Part shown: one piece after another, positions 1 through 8,219 of the stretch | Layout: each line of letters begins with the position of its first letter | Numbering within the stretch: the first letter of the stretch is position 1 | Origin: Oligoflexia bacterium | GTDB lineage: Bacteria > Bdellovibrionota_B > Oligoflexia > Oligoflexales > JAGOVF01 | Assembly: GCA_030432875.1 (NCBI GenBank) | Contig: JAUILP010000041.1 | Span: forward strand, 1-32,404 | DNA: 32,404 nt | Direction of reading: 5' to 3' | Made by a program: the position numbers and the translations under genes | The notes under the pieces: generated by a model | Told to the model about the DNA's origin: nothing | The model's input: only the letters and a program-made list of their open reading frames with translations | Databases searched by the model: none

Positions 1-146
1 ACGAAGACTTGGATAACTCTTTGAGTTACCCACATACCCACAGTCTTTCACTACTACTTTTATTTTAAGAGGATTGGACTTAACTTATTTTAGGTGATTT
101 TCTGTCCAAACGATGGGGTCCACCTTATGGTGTTATATCCGATCTT

Positions 147-698
147 TTGGGAGGAGCAGCAGCAATTGGAAAAGACTTCGATAAAATCAACAATATTCCC
201 AGTACTCAAGAATTTATAAAGTTTATATCTCGTGAAAAGTCATTTCGAGATAATATTTTTATGCTTGGTCATAGTCAAGGAGCAGCACAGGTCCTGGCGG
301 CAAAAATTTTTTTGGGTGACAGTAAAATTGCTCTTTTTGGATTTACTGGTAGCACTTTAAATAAATTAGCATCTCTAACTAGTAATGAGCTACAAAATAT
401 CGCAGCAATTAGAGAGTCGGAAGATCCCGTCATATTCGCAGGAAAGGCACCTGATGAAATTACCCCTACTTTAGATCAGATCAAAAGTAGAGGTATAAAA
501 TATTGCCCTTATAAAACTAACTTAAGCGGCTTTGATACTCACAAAACAGCCGGTAATGTAATGATAGCTTTGGCAATTTATGAAGCAACTGGGGGAGTCC
601 CCGCGATTTTACCTATAGAGATCGATACAAAAATCATATATAAACTCATCATTTGTACAAATATGGAGTTTGCCGAGGGCTTAAGCCTGTTTCCTTAG
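147..698 (+). CDS. alpha/beta-hydrolase-fold protein, 5' end missing or degraded
   Basis: A serine-hydrolase-like fragment. The nucleophile elbow GHSQG puts Ser at residue 43. Asp93 (SEDPV) and His132 (DTHKTAG) lie in the order and spacing of an alpha/beta-hydrolase triad. The listed start is a TTG with no Shine-Dalgarno sequence. The frame is open back to position 84 and that upstream part (reading GDFLSKRWGPPYGVISDLL) looks like genuine protein, but no good start codon exists before the TAA at 81-83. The gene therefore seems to have lost its N-terminus or to be frameshifted. The last 25 residues or so, after GGVPAILP, also look unlike a normal hydrolase end. I cannot name the substrate: lipase, esterase and thioesterase are all possible. 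It may be a pseudogene. Nothing is recognisable between its stop and the next gene at 966 except an unconvincing 33-codon frame. Confidence 0.5.
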   Translation: MGGAAAIGKDFDKINNIPSTQEFIKFISREKSFRDNIFMLGHSQGAAQVLAAKIFLGDSKIALFGFTGSTLNKLASLTSNELQNIAAIRESEDPVIFAGKAPDEITPTLDQIKSRGIKYCPYKTNLSGFDTHKTAGNVMIALAIYEATGGVPAILPIEIDTKIIYKLIICTNMEFAEGLSLFP

Positions 699-965
699 CA
701 ACTGCCACATAATGCACTGATATTATTAATGATATGGTATCTCTCACTATATTCTGCCAAATTAAAAATGCCAAAGAAATTTTTTATGGATTAGATCATA
801 AAAAGATTTACCAGGCTATGATAGGTAAATCGTAAATTCTTAAATTAAACTTAAAGCTTATTTCTCTTATTTAGAGTGCTTAAAATTAATTTGACATTGA
901 TGTCTCTAATATTATACAAGCTAACTGAATCTAGGATAATAAAGATGATTTTTTTGAGGTGGCGA

Positions 966-2102
966 ATGAAATTTACTTTAATAATAGCAACCTACCTAAT
1001 AATTTCCCAGCTAACAACCGCTTGTAGTGAAAATGAGGGGAAAACCAATCTTTCAGGGATGAGTTCCTTAACGGATTCTGTTGCATATATTAAACCCAAT
1101 AATGACCCGGAACAGACCATTTCTGTTTATTGTAAAGATGGCCGAGAGCTTTGTTATCGTGAGAGTGAGTTTTATAGTAAAACGCAATTACTTTGCGAAG
1201 AAGGCAAAAATACTCATAAATGGTACGTCGAATTTTTCAATAATAAGCATTTGCTAGGCTGTCCTGTATGGCGCGCCGATTTTGATAATTTCCCAGAATG
1301 GCATACTGATGGCAAACCTCTTAATTTAGGGCTGGTGAATAGTGATAATTTTTCAGCTAAAATTTCCCGGTCACTTTACGTTAACCAAGGCCTCATGCGC
1401 TTTAACTATAGTTATGACGATGGTATAAAAGTCGCAATTTCGGGATGCCCCTCTTTTGAAGATTGGACCAATGGGAGCATGAGAACTCATAGCATTGATT
1501 GCCTGATGGAGTTTCCTAGAACCGTTGATATTCAGATTAATTACTATGAAGATGGAGGCAGAGCAGATCTTGCTTTCAGCTGGGAGACATTTGCAAACGC
1601 CAGCTCCTTAATGGTCCCGAAAAATTTTCGCGTATCTCAGTTTGATGGATCTGGAAATTTTTTGTTAGATTGGGATAGGGTTGATGGTGCTAATTTCTAT
1701 GAAGTTGAAGTTTATCTTGGAAATTATGGCTTAGGAAATTTATATCACAGTGGAATTTTAAGAGCCGATTTTGATGATATTTGGATTGTAAAAAATGATC
1801 TTCAAGGCTATGCCACAATTGATTACAGAGTAAGATCTCGTAACAATCAGGGGCAGGCTAGTAATTGGAGCAATTTTGCAACCTATACTCTACCCACTCC
1901 CCCCGTAAACCCTACTCCTATAGTGATCGTCCCCCCCTCCTACACTGGGCGCTGTGACCAACATCCAGATTGGGGAAATGACTGTAGCCCATCCGCTACG
2001 ACAGGGAAAAAATGTATTTATAGTTGCTATGATGATGCAAGAAAATATATGACTTATGGAACCCCGATTTGCCGGGTTCAATGGGAAATTACGCGCTGTT
2101 AA
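966..2102 (+). CDS. lipoprotein with PA14-like and fibronectin type III-like domains
   Basis: A predicted outer-membrane or surface lipoprotein of 378 residues. The start at 966 is chosen because GAGGTGG lies just upstream and because it gives a compact signal peptide ending in the lipobox LTTAC, with Cys20 as the lipidated residue; the frame is open further upstream (876) but without a ribosome site. Residues about 95-207 resemble a PA14 module: a strand-rich stretch with YDDGIKVAISG and then INYYEDGGRADLAFSWE, the usual 'DDG...YYE.GG...LSW' pattern. Residues about 217-310 resemble an FN3 domain (LDWDRVDGANFYEVEV ... YRVRSRNNQG). A proline-rich linker leads to a Cys-containing tail (five Cys from residue 330). 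PA14 and FN3 modules usually bind glycans or proteins, so an adhesion or surface-binding role is likely but inferred. It stands alone; the next gene is on the other strand. Confidence 0.8.
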   Translation: MKFTLIIATYLIISQLTTACSENEGKTNLSGMSSLTDSVAYIKPNNDPEQTISVYCKDGRELCYRESEFYSKTQLLCEEGKNTHKWYVEFFNNKHLLGCPVWRADFDNFPEWHTDGKPLNLGLVNSDNFSAKISRSLYVNQGLMRFNYSYDDGIKVAISGCPSFEDWTNGSMRTHSIDCLMEFPRTVDIQINYYEDGGRADLAFSWETFANASSLMVPKNFRVSQFDGSGNFLLDWDRVDGANFYEVEVYLGNYGLGNLYHSGILRADFDDIWIVKNDLQGYATIDYRVRSRNNQGQASNWSNFATYTLPTPPVNPTPIVIVPPSYTGRCDQHPDWGNDCSPSATTGKKCIYSCYDDARKYMTYGTPICRVQWEITRC

Positions 2103-2317
2103 CGACGAGTCGCTCCAAAATTGAAGGCTGACTCCATTGTTGCTCGTCGTGGCGTTGTGATATTTAGCAAACAAAATAACCCCTACACGTGCTACATTCG
2201 CCCCCACTAACTGTAGTTCGAAAGCATTGACTGCCTAAGTTGCCTACAAGCGCAAGTAAAGAAGAGTCTCTCTCCTTCAGCGCTATAAGGAATCATAATA
2301 TTTATGTCCCTATGATT

Positions 2318-3352
2318 TTATTTTCCAATAAAGGGATAGAGAAAATGGGCAACATTTCGCCCCAAAGCAACCTCTTCATAGCCACCTTCCTGGACAATCA
2401 CACAAGGAAGTTTTAACGAAGAGAAATCTTCACCTAGGCTGAGATAATCAGGCGTTTCAAGCGTAAACTTCCCTATAGGGTCATAGATATAGGTATCAAA
2501 ACCCGCAGAGATCACTATAGCTTCTGCTTCAAATTCTTTAACTGCCGTGATGACTTTTTGCCTGACTTGCCTCTGGTACTCCTGACCGTTAGTCCCAGTT
2601 TCTAAGGGAATATTGATGTTAAAGCCTTTACCGGCCCCCACACCAATTTCTGAAGCAAAGCCGGTGAAGTAGGGGTAATACTTGCTCGGGTCACCATGCA
2701 AATTTATCACCAAGACCTGCGGATCATTTTCAAAGATAACTTGCGTACCATTGCCATGATGAAAATCAATGTCAATAAGAGCAATTTTCTTAAAGGTGGA
2801 ATTCAATTTTTTAACCGCTAGTGCAGCATTATTAAAATAGCAATATCCGCCAAATAAATCGACGGAAGCGTGGTGTCCCGGTGGACGGCATAGTGCGTAG
2901 GAGGTCTTGAATTTTTTCTGTGCTACGACTTCGGCAGCTCGGCAAGCATCAGCTGCACTCCAGGCAGCTGCCTGAAAAGTAGTGGCATTTAATGGTGTTC
3001 CGCTATCAAAACAAAACGCCCCCGCATGATTTATGTTATTAGGATCTAAACGGCTTTTATTGCGGTAGTAGGGAAACACGAAAGGATAAAATGTTTTATC
3101 AGGGGGCAAAGAAGAGGCGGCTTTAATGGCCTGAACCATTTTTTTGTTATGGATTTCATTGAGTTCCGTCAAAGGGAAGGCATCTGGCTCAATAAAATCA
3201 AAATTATCTGGCTCCGCTTGTAAGCTTTTTAATATGCTTCTCGCTCTGTGGGTGGTTTCCGGGTGAAGAATTTTTTCGCCAAAAGCGTATTCGTATAAAG
3301 GAGCGTGCATGAGCTGTTCATGGTGAAAAAACACGGGCAATTTTGAGTGCAA
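2318..3352 (-). CDS. acetylpolyamine amidohydrolase / histone-deacetylase-family protein
   Basis: A zinc amidohydrolase of the arginase/deacetylase fold, 344 residues, the usual length for bacterial acetylpolyamine amidohydrolases. Visible active-site features are the PPGHHA pair His160/His161, zinc ligands Asp196 and His198 in DIDFHHGNGT, the third ligand Asp286 in SAGFDTYIYDP, and the transition-state Tyr325 in QEGGYEE. The stretches LCRPPGHHASVDLFGGYC and LHGDPSKYYPYFTGFASE match the acetylpolyamine-amidohydrolase branch better than AcuC or eukaryotic-type HDACs as I remember them. Expected reaction: removal of acetyl groups from acetylated polyamines or acyl-lysine in the cytoplasm. The start is a TTG preceded by AGGGAAG; an in-frame stop lies 15-17 bases upstream, so the only alternatives are internal (a GTG at codon 7, an ATG at codon 15). 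Substrate preference cannot be read from the sequence. It may or may not be co-transcribed with the GNAT gene upstream, since a terminator separates them. Confidence 0.85.
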   Translation of the reverse strand: MHSKLPVFFHHEQLMHAPLYEYAFGEKILHPETTHRARSILKSLQAEPDNFDFIEPDAFPLTELNEIHNKKMVQAIKAASSLPPDKTFYPFVFPYYRNKSRLDPNNINHAGAFCFDSGTPLNATTFQAAAWSAADACRAAEVVAQKKFKTSYALCRPPGHHASVDLFGGYCYFNNAALAVKKLNSTFKKIALIDIDFHHGNGTQVIFENDPQVLVINLHGDPSKYYPYFTGFASEIGVGAGKGFNINIPLETGTNGQEYQRQVRQKVITAVKEFEAEAIVISAGFDTYIYDPIGKFTLETPDYLSLGEDFSSLKLPCVIVQEGGYEEVALGRNVAHFLYPFIGK

Positions 3353-3395
3353 AGCGGTACTTCCCTATTGTGGCATTCTTAGGATTTTTTAGAAT

Positions 3396-3434
3396 AAAAA
3401 AAACCAGCTATACAAAAAATCGGTATAGCTGGTT
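3396..3434 (-). terminator. rho-independent terminator of the GNAT gene
   Basis: A perfect 12-bp stem (AACCAGCTATAC at 3402-3413 with GTATAGCTGGTT at 3423-3434) around a 9-base loop. On the minus strand it is followed by eight T (plus-strand A run 3396-3403). It lies about 20 bases past the stop of the minus-strand acetyltransferase gene, exactly where its terminator should be. Confidence 0.88.
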
Positions 3435-3454
3435 AAGTATGAATCGTTTTTCAC

Positions 3455-4033
3455 TTAAAGGTCAAATTTAAATAAATAAAAACCTTCTTCATAATAATTT
3501 TTTAGACAACCATTTTGAAAGCCAATGACGTCATTTTTCTGAGTCGCAATACACCTAAAACCGTATTTTTCATAAGCCTTGATCGCCCAATGCGCTTTGG
3601 GATGCGCAATGAGTATCATGCCTTTTTTTTGCTTTTGGATCGCAATTTTTTGGGCATGATCCATGAGTTGATGGCCAAAGCCTTTACCTACCTGATTAGC
3701 ATCGAGATAAATGTATCCTAAATAGGCAAATTCTCCCATGTTTTGATAAGATATGGTACCAACAGGTTCGCGCTGGTGGTAGCCAATATAAAAATCCCTG
3801 CGAAAATAATTGTCATCAATCCACTTTTGTCCGACGTGGTGTTCCGCCAAATCTTTTGGATCCACAAATTTTTCGTACCAACTCGCTGACGACCTTATAA
3901 ATTCCGCAATTTTAGGCATCTGATAATATTCTGCTCGCTTAATAAGCAGCTTCGCTTGTCCCGCTAAAGCATTTAGGGGAGCTCTGCGCCCTGGAGCTTG
4001 TTCAACCTGCTGTGACATTTGACTATTATTCAT
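3455..4033 (-). CDS. GNAT-family N-acetyltransferase
   Basis: A 192-residue protein with the Gcn5-related acetyltransferase core. Residues 80-112 give the beta-strand pair DFYIGYHQREPVGTIS and FAYLGYIYLDANQ. The acetyl-CoA pyrophosphate loop is QVGKGFG (114-120) and the typical late helix is AIKAYEKYGF (150-159). The first 30 residues or so are a Gln/Arg/Ala-rich extension outside the core. The ATG at 4033 has AAGGAAA seven bases upstream. Substrate is not predictable: small molecules, peptides or antibiotics are all possible in this family. It is divergent from the sigma-54 activator at 4246, sharing a 212-base spacer that contains two palindromes, and ends in its own terminator. The acetyltransferase and the deacetylase-family gene downstream of it could act on related substrates, but this is only suggested by adjacency. 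Confidence 0.85.
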   Translation of the reverse strand: MNNSQMSQQVEQAPGRRAPLNALAGQAKLLIKRAEYYQMPKIAEFIRSSASWYEKFVDPKDLAEHHVGQKWIDDNYFRRDFYIGYHQREPVGTISYQNMGEFAYLGYIYLDANQVGKGFGHQLMDHAQKIAIQKQKKGMILIAHPKAHWAIKAYEKYGFRCIATQKNDVIGFQNGCLKNYYEEGFYLFKFDL

Positions 4034-4133
4034 TAAATTTCCTTATTTCTATTAAAGATGCTGACGAGGCTGTGGTATCTTCCAGATCTATGCCAAATTA
4101 TAAATACCTTATATTATTAGATATTTTTTATCA

Positions 4134-4151
4134 TGAGACAAACTTGTCTCA
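4134..4151. promoter_or_regulatory. palindrome 1 in the spacer before the sigma-54 activator
   Basis: A perfect inverted repeat, TGAGACAA / TTGTCTCA, with a two-base centre (AC). It sits between the divergent GNAT and activator genes and is a candidate protein-binding site. The binding protein is unknown; the adjacent activator is the simplest guess. Confidence 0.5.
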
Positions 4152-4185
4152 CATCACACGACCACTGCTGTCCCATTCCCTAAAA

Positions 4186-4205
4186 ATGAGTCACCCTTGA
4201 CTCAT
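4186..4205. promoter_or_regulatory. palindrome 2, overlapping a putative -35 box
   Basis: A perfect inverted repeat, ATGAGTCA / TGACTCAT, with a four-base centre (CCCT). Its centre is 53 bases from the centre of palindrome 1, about five helical turns, and the half-sites look alike (TGAGACA versus TGAGTCA). The right arm overlaps TTGACT (4197-4202), a possible -35 box of the gene at 4246, so a protein bound here could repress that promoter. Confidence 0.5.
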
Positions 4206-4224
4206 TAGATGAATTTATGATACT
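4197..4224 (+). promoter_or_regulatory. possible sigma-70-type promoter of the sigma-54 activator gene
   Basis: TTGACT (4197-4202), a 16-base spacer and GATACT (4219-4224) resemble a housekeeping promoter 22 bases before the start codon. The -10 match is modest (4 of 6). No convincing -24/-12 (GG...GC) promoter was seen in this spacer. Confidence 0.35.
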
Positions 4225-4245
4225 AACAAATTATAAGGAAATATC

Positions 4246-5685
4246 ATGATGCTTAAGGATCTTATTGTTCTCATCGGTTGTCCAAATTTGGAGAAAGACC
4301 TTAGCGGCCTTGGTTTTGATGTGCAGCATTTCCCTGCTGTAAGCGTTGATTCCCTTGTTAAAAAAGTAAATTTGCCTCGAGCCATAATTCTCGATGAAAG
4401 GGCTTTTCAAAAGGCCGAATCGACCCTAAACCCACAGGAAGAGGAATATGTCATTAAACTCCGGCAGCATTGGCCCATTGTTGATATTATTTTTTGGTCT
4501 CCCCACTGCAGCGCTAAATTAGCACTAAAAATGATAAAAGCTGGCGTTAGAGAAATTGTCTTAGAAAATGATAACCAAACTCTTATTGCCGCTTTAAAGA
4601 AAATGTTAGAAAACCAGAAAATCATCCCAAGAGTTGTTTCCCGCGGTTCACGTATACAAAAAACTTCGGTTTTTGAAGGCATTGTGAGCAGGGAACAAAA
4701 AATGTGGGATATCTTTGAAGATGTAAAACTGGTTGCCCCAACCAGTGCCAGTGTGCTCATTTTGGGAGAAACGGGAACAGGCAAAGAACTTATTGCGCGG
4801 GCCATACACCGACTTTCCCAAAGGAAGGGACGTTTTGTCGCTGTAAATTGTGCCGCTATTCCTGAGAACCTAATCGATTCAGAGTTATTTGGTCATATCA
4901 AGGGTGCTTTCACCGGCGCTCATGCTGAAAAAAAAGGACTATTTCGTTACGCCGAAGGCGGAACTATTTTTTTAGACGAAATCGGCAATATGCCTATGAC
5001 CTCCCAACATCACCTTCTAAGAGTGCTCCAGGAAAATTGCATCCGCCCCGTAGGGGCTCATGCTGAAATACCTATTAACGTCCGCGTCATTGCGGCAACA
5101 GGCACAGCACTAGAAGAATTTGTTGAGAGAGGTTTATTTCGCGAAGATTTGTTATACCGTCTTGATGTTGTTCGCTTAGTTATCCCACCCTTGAGAAGTC
5201 GCGGCGGGGACATTGTATTTCTGTTTTCCCATTTTGCGCAAAAATTTTCTAAACTTTATAAAAGAGATTTTCCTGTTCTATCGGATGTATTTTTGGACGA
5301 GCTCAATCGGTACACATGGCCCGGCAATGTGCGCCAGCTTGCCAACATCGTAGAGCGTTTACTTCTGACCCACCCAGGAGTAAAACTCAATGTTACGCAC
5401 CTACGAGACGCTCTCAAGCCTTTTTCCAGCGAAGAAAATAAAGTTAAACCAGATCTTTTAATAAAAAAAGAAACTATTGCAGATATAAATACCGAAAAGA
5501 GCTTTACTGATGCCGTGAAACCTATTCTTGAACGACTTGAACAAAGCTATTATGCTAAACTTCTTGCCAGTAACAATGGCCGTATCGGTCGCTCGGCAGA
5601 AGTTGCAGGTATCAGCCGCCGAACGCTCCTCAGAAAAATGAAAAGCTGGGGCATGGACAAACAAGAATTTAAATCTGGTCCTTAA
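4246..5685 (+). CDS. sigma-54-dependent activator (NtrC family) with degenerate receiver
   Basis: A 479-residue enhancer-binding protein. Residues 1-125 look like a receiver domain that has lost key residues: the acidic pair after strand 1 is absent (LIVLIGCPN), Asp50 (IILDE) may survive, and the conserved Lys after strand 5 is replaced in IVLEND. Residues about 140-375 are the AAA+ core: Walker A GETGTGKE (174-181), the sigma-54-contacting GAFTGA loop (220-225, intact), Walker B GGTIFLDE (238-245), the arginine-finger region [11 protein letters not shown], and WPGNVRQL (358-365). A Fis-type helix-turn-helix closes the protein ([22 protein letters not shown]). The start is one of two adjacent ATGs after AAGGAAA. 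The domain order is certain; the signal is not, and activity may not depend on phosphorylation. Glutamate dehydrogenase follows 63 bases downstream, so a link to nitrogen or amino-acid metabolism is possible. Confidence 0.92.
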   Translation: MMLKDLIVLIGCPNLEKDLSGLGFDVQHFPAVSVDSLVKKVNLPRAIILDERAFQKAESTLNPQEEEYVIKLRQHWPIVDIIFWSPHCSAKLALKMIKAGVREIVLENDNQTLIAALKKMLENQKIIPRVVSRGSRIQKTSVFEGIVSREQKMWDIFEDVKLVAPTSASVLILGETGTGKELIARAIHRLSQRKGRFVAVNCAAIPENLIDSELFGHIKGAFTGAHAEKKGLFRYAEGGTIFLDEIGNMPMTSQHHLLRVLQENCIRPVGAHAEIPINVRVIAATGTALEEFVERGLFREDLLYRLDVVRLVIPPLRSRGGDIVFLFSHFAQKFSKLYKRDFPVLSDVFLDELNRYTWPGNVRQLANIVERLLLTHPGVKLNVTHLRDALKPFSSEENKVKPDLLIKKETIADINTEKSFTDAVKPILERLEQSYYAKLLASNNGRIGRSAEVAGISRRTLLRKMKSWGMDKQEFKSGP

Positions 5686-5748
5686 GGCTATTTCATGGGC
5701 TCACTTTATCAACCTAAAATTGTGCTTTAACTTGTGTCGGAGGTTTCT

Positions 5749-7149
5749 ATGGCCAAGCTTTCCTTTCTTGAAAACGTGGATCAAATGTTTGATGCTGCAG
5801 TAAGTGCACTTGGGCTCTCTGATGACATTGCAAGTCAAATTCGAGGCTGCAATAGCGTTATTCAACTGAGATTCCCCGTCCAATTGAATGGAAAACTCGA
5901 AGTCTTTACCGGATGGCGAGCTGTTCACAGCGATCACCAACTTCCTGTTAAGGGCGGAATCAGATATGCTCCAGTTGTCTGCCAAGATGAAGTCGAAGCA
6001 CTTGCCGCACTAATGTCCTATAAGTGTGCCGTGGTTGACATTCCTTTCGGGGGGGCGAAAGGTGGTCTCGCCATTGATCCATCAAAATATTCTACGGAAG
6101 ACCTAGAAAAAATAACGCGAAAGTTCGCCCGTGAACTCATTAAAAAAGCCTACCTGAGCCCAGCAGAAAACGTTCCCGCACCAGATATGGGAACTAATGA
6201 AAAGACTATGGCTTGGATCTATGATGAATACCAAAACTTACGGCCAGACGATATTAATGCTATGGGCTGTGTAACAGGAAAACCAAAGACTCTTGGAGGC
6301 ATTAGCTTCAGAACTGAGGCTACAGGAAAAGGGGTCTTTTTTGGAATCGAATATTTTTTGTCAAAAGATGAACTTGTAAGGGAGGTTAAACTGACAACAG
6401 GCATTGAAGAAAAACGCATCGTCGTACAAGGCTTTGGTAATGTCGGCTACTATAGCGCGTTTTTTTTAGCTGAAGCCGGGGCAAAAATAGTTGGCATTGC
6501 CGAGAAAGATGGCTTTGTCTATAACGATGACGGCATAGATATTAAGCAGGCTAAAATAGAATTTGATGAGCGCAGTTCAATCCGAAATGTATCTAACGTT
6601 AAATACCAAGAGGATTCTAGGCTTGGTCTAGAATATGCGTGCGATATTCTCATACCAGCAGCTCTAGAAGGTCAAATTACGGCAGAAAATGCTCCCCGAA
6701 TTAAGGCAAAATTAATTGCCGAAGCGGCAAACGGTCCCATAACTCAAGAGGCTGACAAAATTCTCTTAGAAAGAGGTCGAGGCATTCTACCGGATATATA
6801 TTTAAACGCAGGTGGAGTCACGGTCTCCTATTTTGAGTGGATTAAGAATTTGTCTCATATTCGTTTTGGTCGTATGGACAAAAAACAAGAAGAGATGCGC
6901 GGAATTAAAATCATAGAAGCTTTTGAACGCGTCAATAAAATTAAGCTCCCCAAAGATTTAAAAGACCAACTTCAGTTAAGCACTGATGAAACGGATGTTA
7001 TAAAGTCGGGACTAGCGGATACGATGCGAAATGCCCTGGATAATATTATAGAAGCGAAAGAAAAATATAAGACCACTGACCTACGCACTGCTGCTTATGC
7101 ATTGGCAATTGAAAAAATCGCAAACTACTACACCTTGGTCGGGCATTAA
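5749..7149 (+). CDS. gdhA: glutamate dehydrogenase (Glu/Leu/Phe/Val dehydrogenase family)
   Basis: Catalyses the reversible oxidative deamination of glutamate to 2-oxoglutarate and ammonia with NAD(P). The 466-residue length is normal for a hexameric enzyme. Conserved features are VKGGIRYAP (Lys68), MSYKCAVVDIPFGGAKGG (Lys92 and catalytic Lys104), PAPDMGTNE (Asp146), and the Rossmann motif VQGFGNVGYYSA in the second domain with IVGIAEKDG after it. The ATG at 5749 is preferred over the in-frame GTG at 5734 because GGAGG lies five bases before it. It follows the sigma-54 activator on the same strand with a 63-base gap and could share its transcript. Cofactor preference (NAD or NADP) cannot be settled by eye. 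A related leucine or phenylalanine dehydrogenase is less likely given the length and motifs. Confidence 0.9.
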   Translation: MAKLSFLENVDQMFDAAVSALGLSDDIASQIRGCNSVIQLRFPVQLNGKLEVFTGWRAVHSDHQLPVKGGIRYAPVVCQDEVEALAALMSYKCAVVDIPFGGAKGGLAIDPSKYSTEDLEKITRKFARELIKKAYLSPAENVPAPDMGTNEKTMAWIYDEYQNLRPDDINAMGCVTGKPKTLGGISFRTEATGKGVFFGIEYFLSKDELVREVKLTTGIEEKRIVVQGFGNVGYYSAFFLAEAGAKIVGIAEKDGFVYNDDGIDIKQAKIEFDERSSIRNVSNVKYQEDSRLGLEYACDILIPAALEGQITAENAPRIKAKLIAEAANGPITQEADKILLERGRGILPDIYLNAGGVTVSYFEWIKNLSHIRFGRMDKKQEEMRGIKIIEAFERVNKIKLPKDLKDQLQLSTDETDVIKSGLADTMRNALDNIIEAKEKYKTTDLRTAAYALAIEKIANYYTLVGH

Positions 7150-7157
7150 GCAGTAGC

Positions 7158-7208
7158 CTTTGAGCCATATAACTCCCATTGATTATGAAAGAGAGTTAAT
7201 GTTCAAAG
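7158..7208. terminator. imperfect hairpin between convergent genes
   Basis: CTTTGA (7158-7163) pairs with TCAAAG (7203-7208), and inside it TAACTC (7170-7175) pairs with GAGTTA (7193-7198). It lies just after the glutamate dehydrogenase stop and between two converging genes, where a shared terminator would be expected. No T run follows on either strand, so this is a weak call. Confidence 0.3.
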
Positions 7209-7267
7209 CTGCATAGAAATCTGCCTGAAGTTAGGGAGTAAAATCAACCAAGTATGAAGCGATATTT

Positions 7268-8185
7268 TCAATCCACATGGTATCCCTGCTTTGTTCCTCT
7301 TTTCTTAAAAATTTCGCACACCTGTTCGGTCAAGCCCTGAGCATTTTTACACCAAGCTGGCCCGATGAAAAATTGTTTTGGTGCCGAGCTATGGAGACGT
7401 TCTATGGCAACATGAAAAGGAATATATTCCAAATAATCTGCCAATGCTTCAACGTATTCACTCATTTCAAGAGGCTTATAATTTCCGTTTAAAAATTCCT
7501 TTTCAAGCCTAGTACCCGTTACTACATATATTGGATGAATTTTTATCGAATGATAGTTAAAGGGTCTAAGCGCTTTTGCTGTTTGAATAAAATCGTTATG
7601 AGTTTCTCCAGGCAAACCAATAATCATGTGCAAACACACCTCGATCGGTTGATCCTTGAGGAGACCCATAACATCAACAAATTGCTGAAATGTATGATGG
7701 CGATTTATGCGAATGAGCGTTTCATCATTGGCCGACTGCAAGCCTATCTCCAAATAAACGGGAGCTCGGCGGCCAATCTCAACGAGTAATGCTATATTTT
7801 CTTCATTAAGACAGTCTGGTCTCGTACCGATGGCAAGTCCAATAACATCAGGATGGGCGAGTGCTTCTTCATATTTTTCCCTGAGGACGGCTACAGGGGC
7901 ATAGGTGTTGGTGAAGGCCTGAAAATAGGCAAAAAATTTATCAACTTTATACCGCGGTTTTAAAAACGGTATGTTTTTATTGAGTTGCTCCGTAATGCTC
8001 ATATGACGGAAGCGGAATGCCGGTGAGAAAGCCGCATTGCTACAGTATACACAACCGCCTCGCGCCTTGGTGCCATCGATATTGGGACAGGTAAAGCCTG
8101 CGTCAAGCGTTACTTTTCGAGCTCCCGACCAAGGCTGACCTTTGTTTAAAATATACGTTTTATAGTCGTTGATATAACGCGTCAC
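7268..8185 (-). CDS. radical SAM protein, YhcC / TIGR01212 family
   Basis: A 305-residue radical SAM protein with the spacing typical of the YhcC family: Cys33 in FTCPNIDGT, then Cys45 and Cys48 in RGGCVYCSN (CX11CX2C), which should bind a 4Fe-4S cluster. Later conserved stretches are YFQAFTNTYAPV, GLAIGTRPDCLNEE, YLEIGLQSANDETL and LHMIIGLPGET, all typical of this family. Its function is not firmly known; some members are linked to tRNA modification, which would fit the genes upstream. It is the last gene of the minus-strand run dus, tgt, ABC-F, yhcC, starting 34 bases after the ABC-F stop. It begins with the ATG MTRYINDYKT, which aligns with the family start. Confidence 0.88.
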   Translation of the reverse strand: MTRYINDYKTYILNKGQPWSGARKVTLDAGFTCPNIDGTKARGGCVYCSNAAFSPAFRFRHMSITEQLNKNIPFLKPRYKVDKFFAYFQAFTNTYAPVAVLREKYEEALAHPDVIGLAIGTRPDCLNEENIALLVEIGRRAPVYLEIGLQSANDETLIRINRHHTFQQFVDVMGLLKDQPIEVCLHMIIGLPGETHNDFIQTAKALRPFNYHSIKIHPIYVVTGTRLEKEFLNGNYKPLEMSEYVEALADYLEYIPFHVAIERLHSSAPKQFFIGPAWCKNAQGLTEQVCEIFKKRGTKQGYHVD

Positions 8186-8219
8186 TATAGCCCCACTTTT
8201 TGTTTTAATAAATAATGTT

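Noticed and set aside
734..835. A 33-codon open frame between the hydrolase fragment and the PA14 lipoprotein.
   Set aside because: No ribosome site, no recognisable sequence, and length expected by chance in AT-rich DNA.
2102..2150. Inverted repeat ACGACGAG / CTCGTCGT just after the PA14 lipoprotein stop.
   Set aside because: The 33-base loop and lack of a T run make a terminator unconvincing; no other role is visible.
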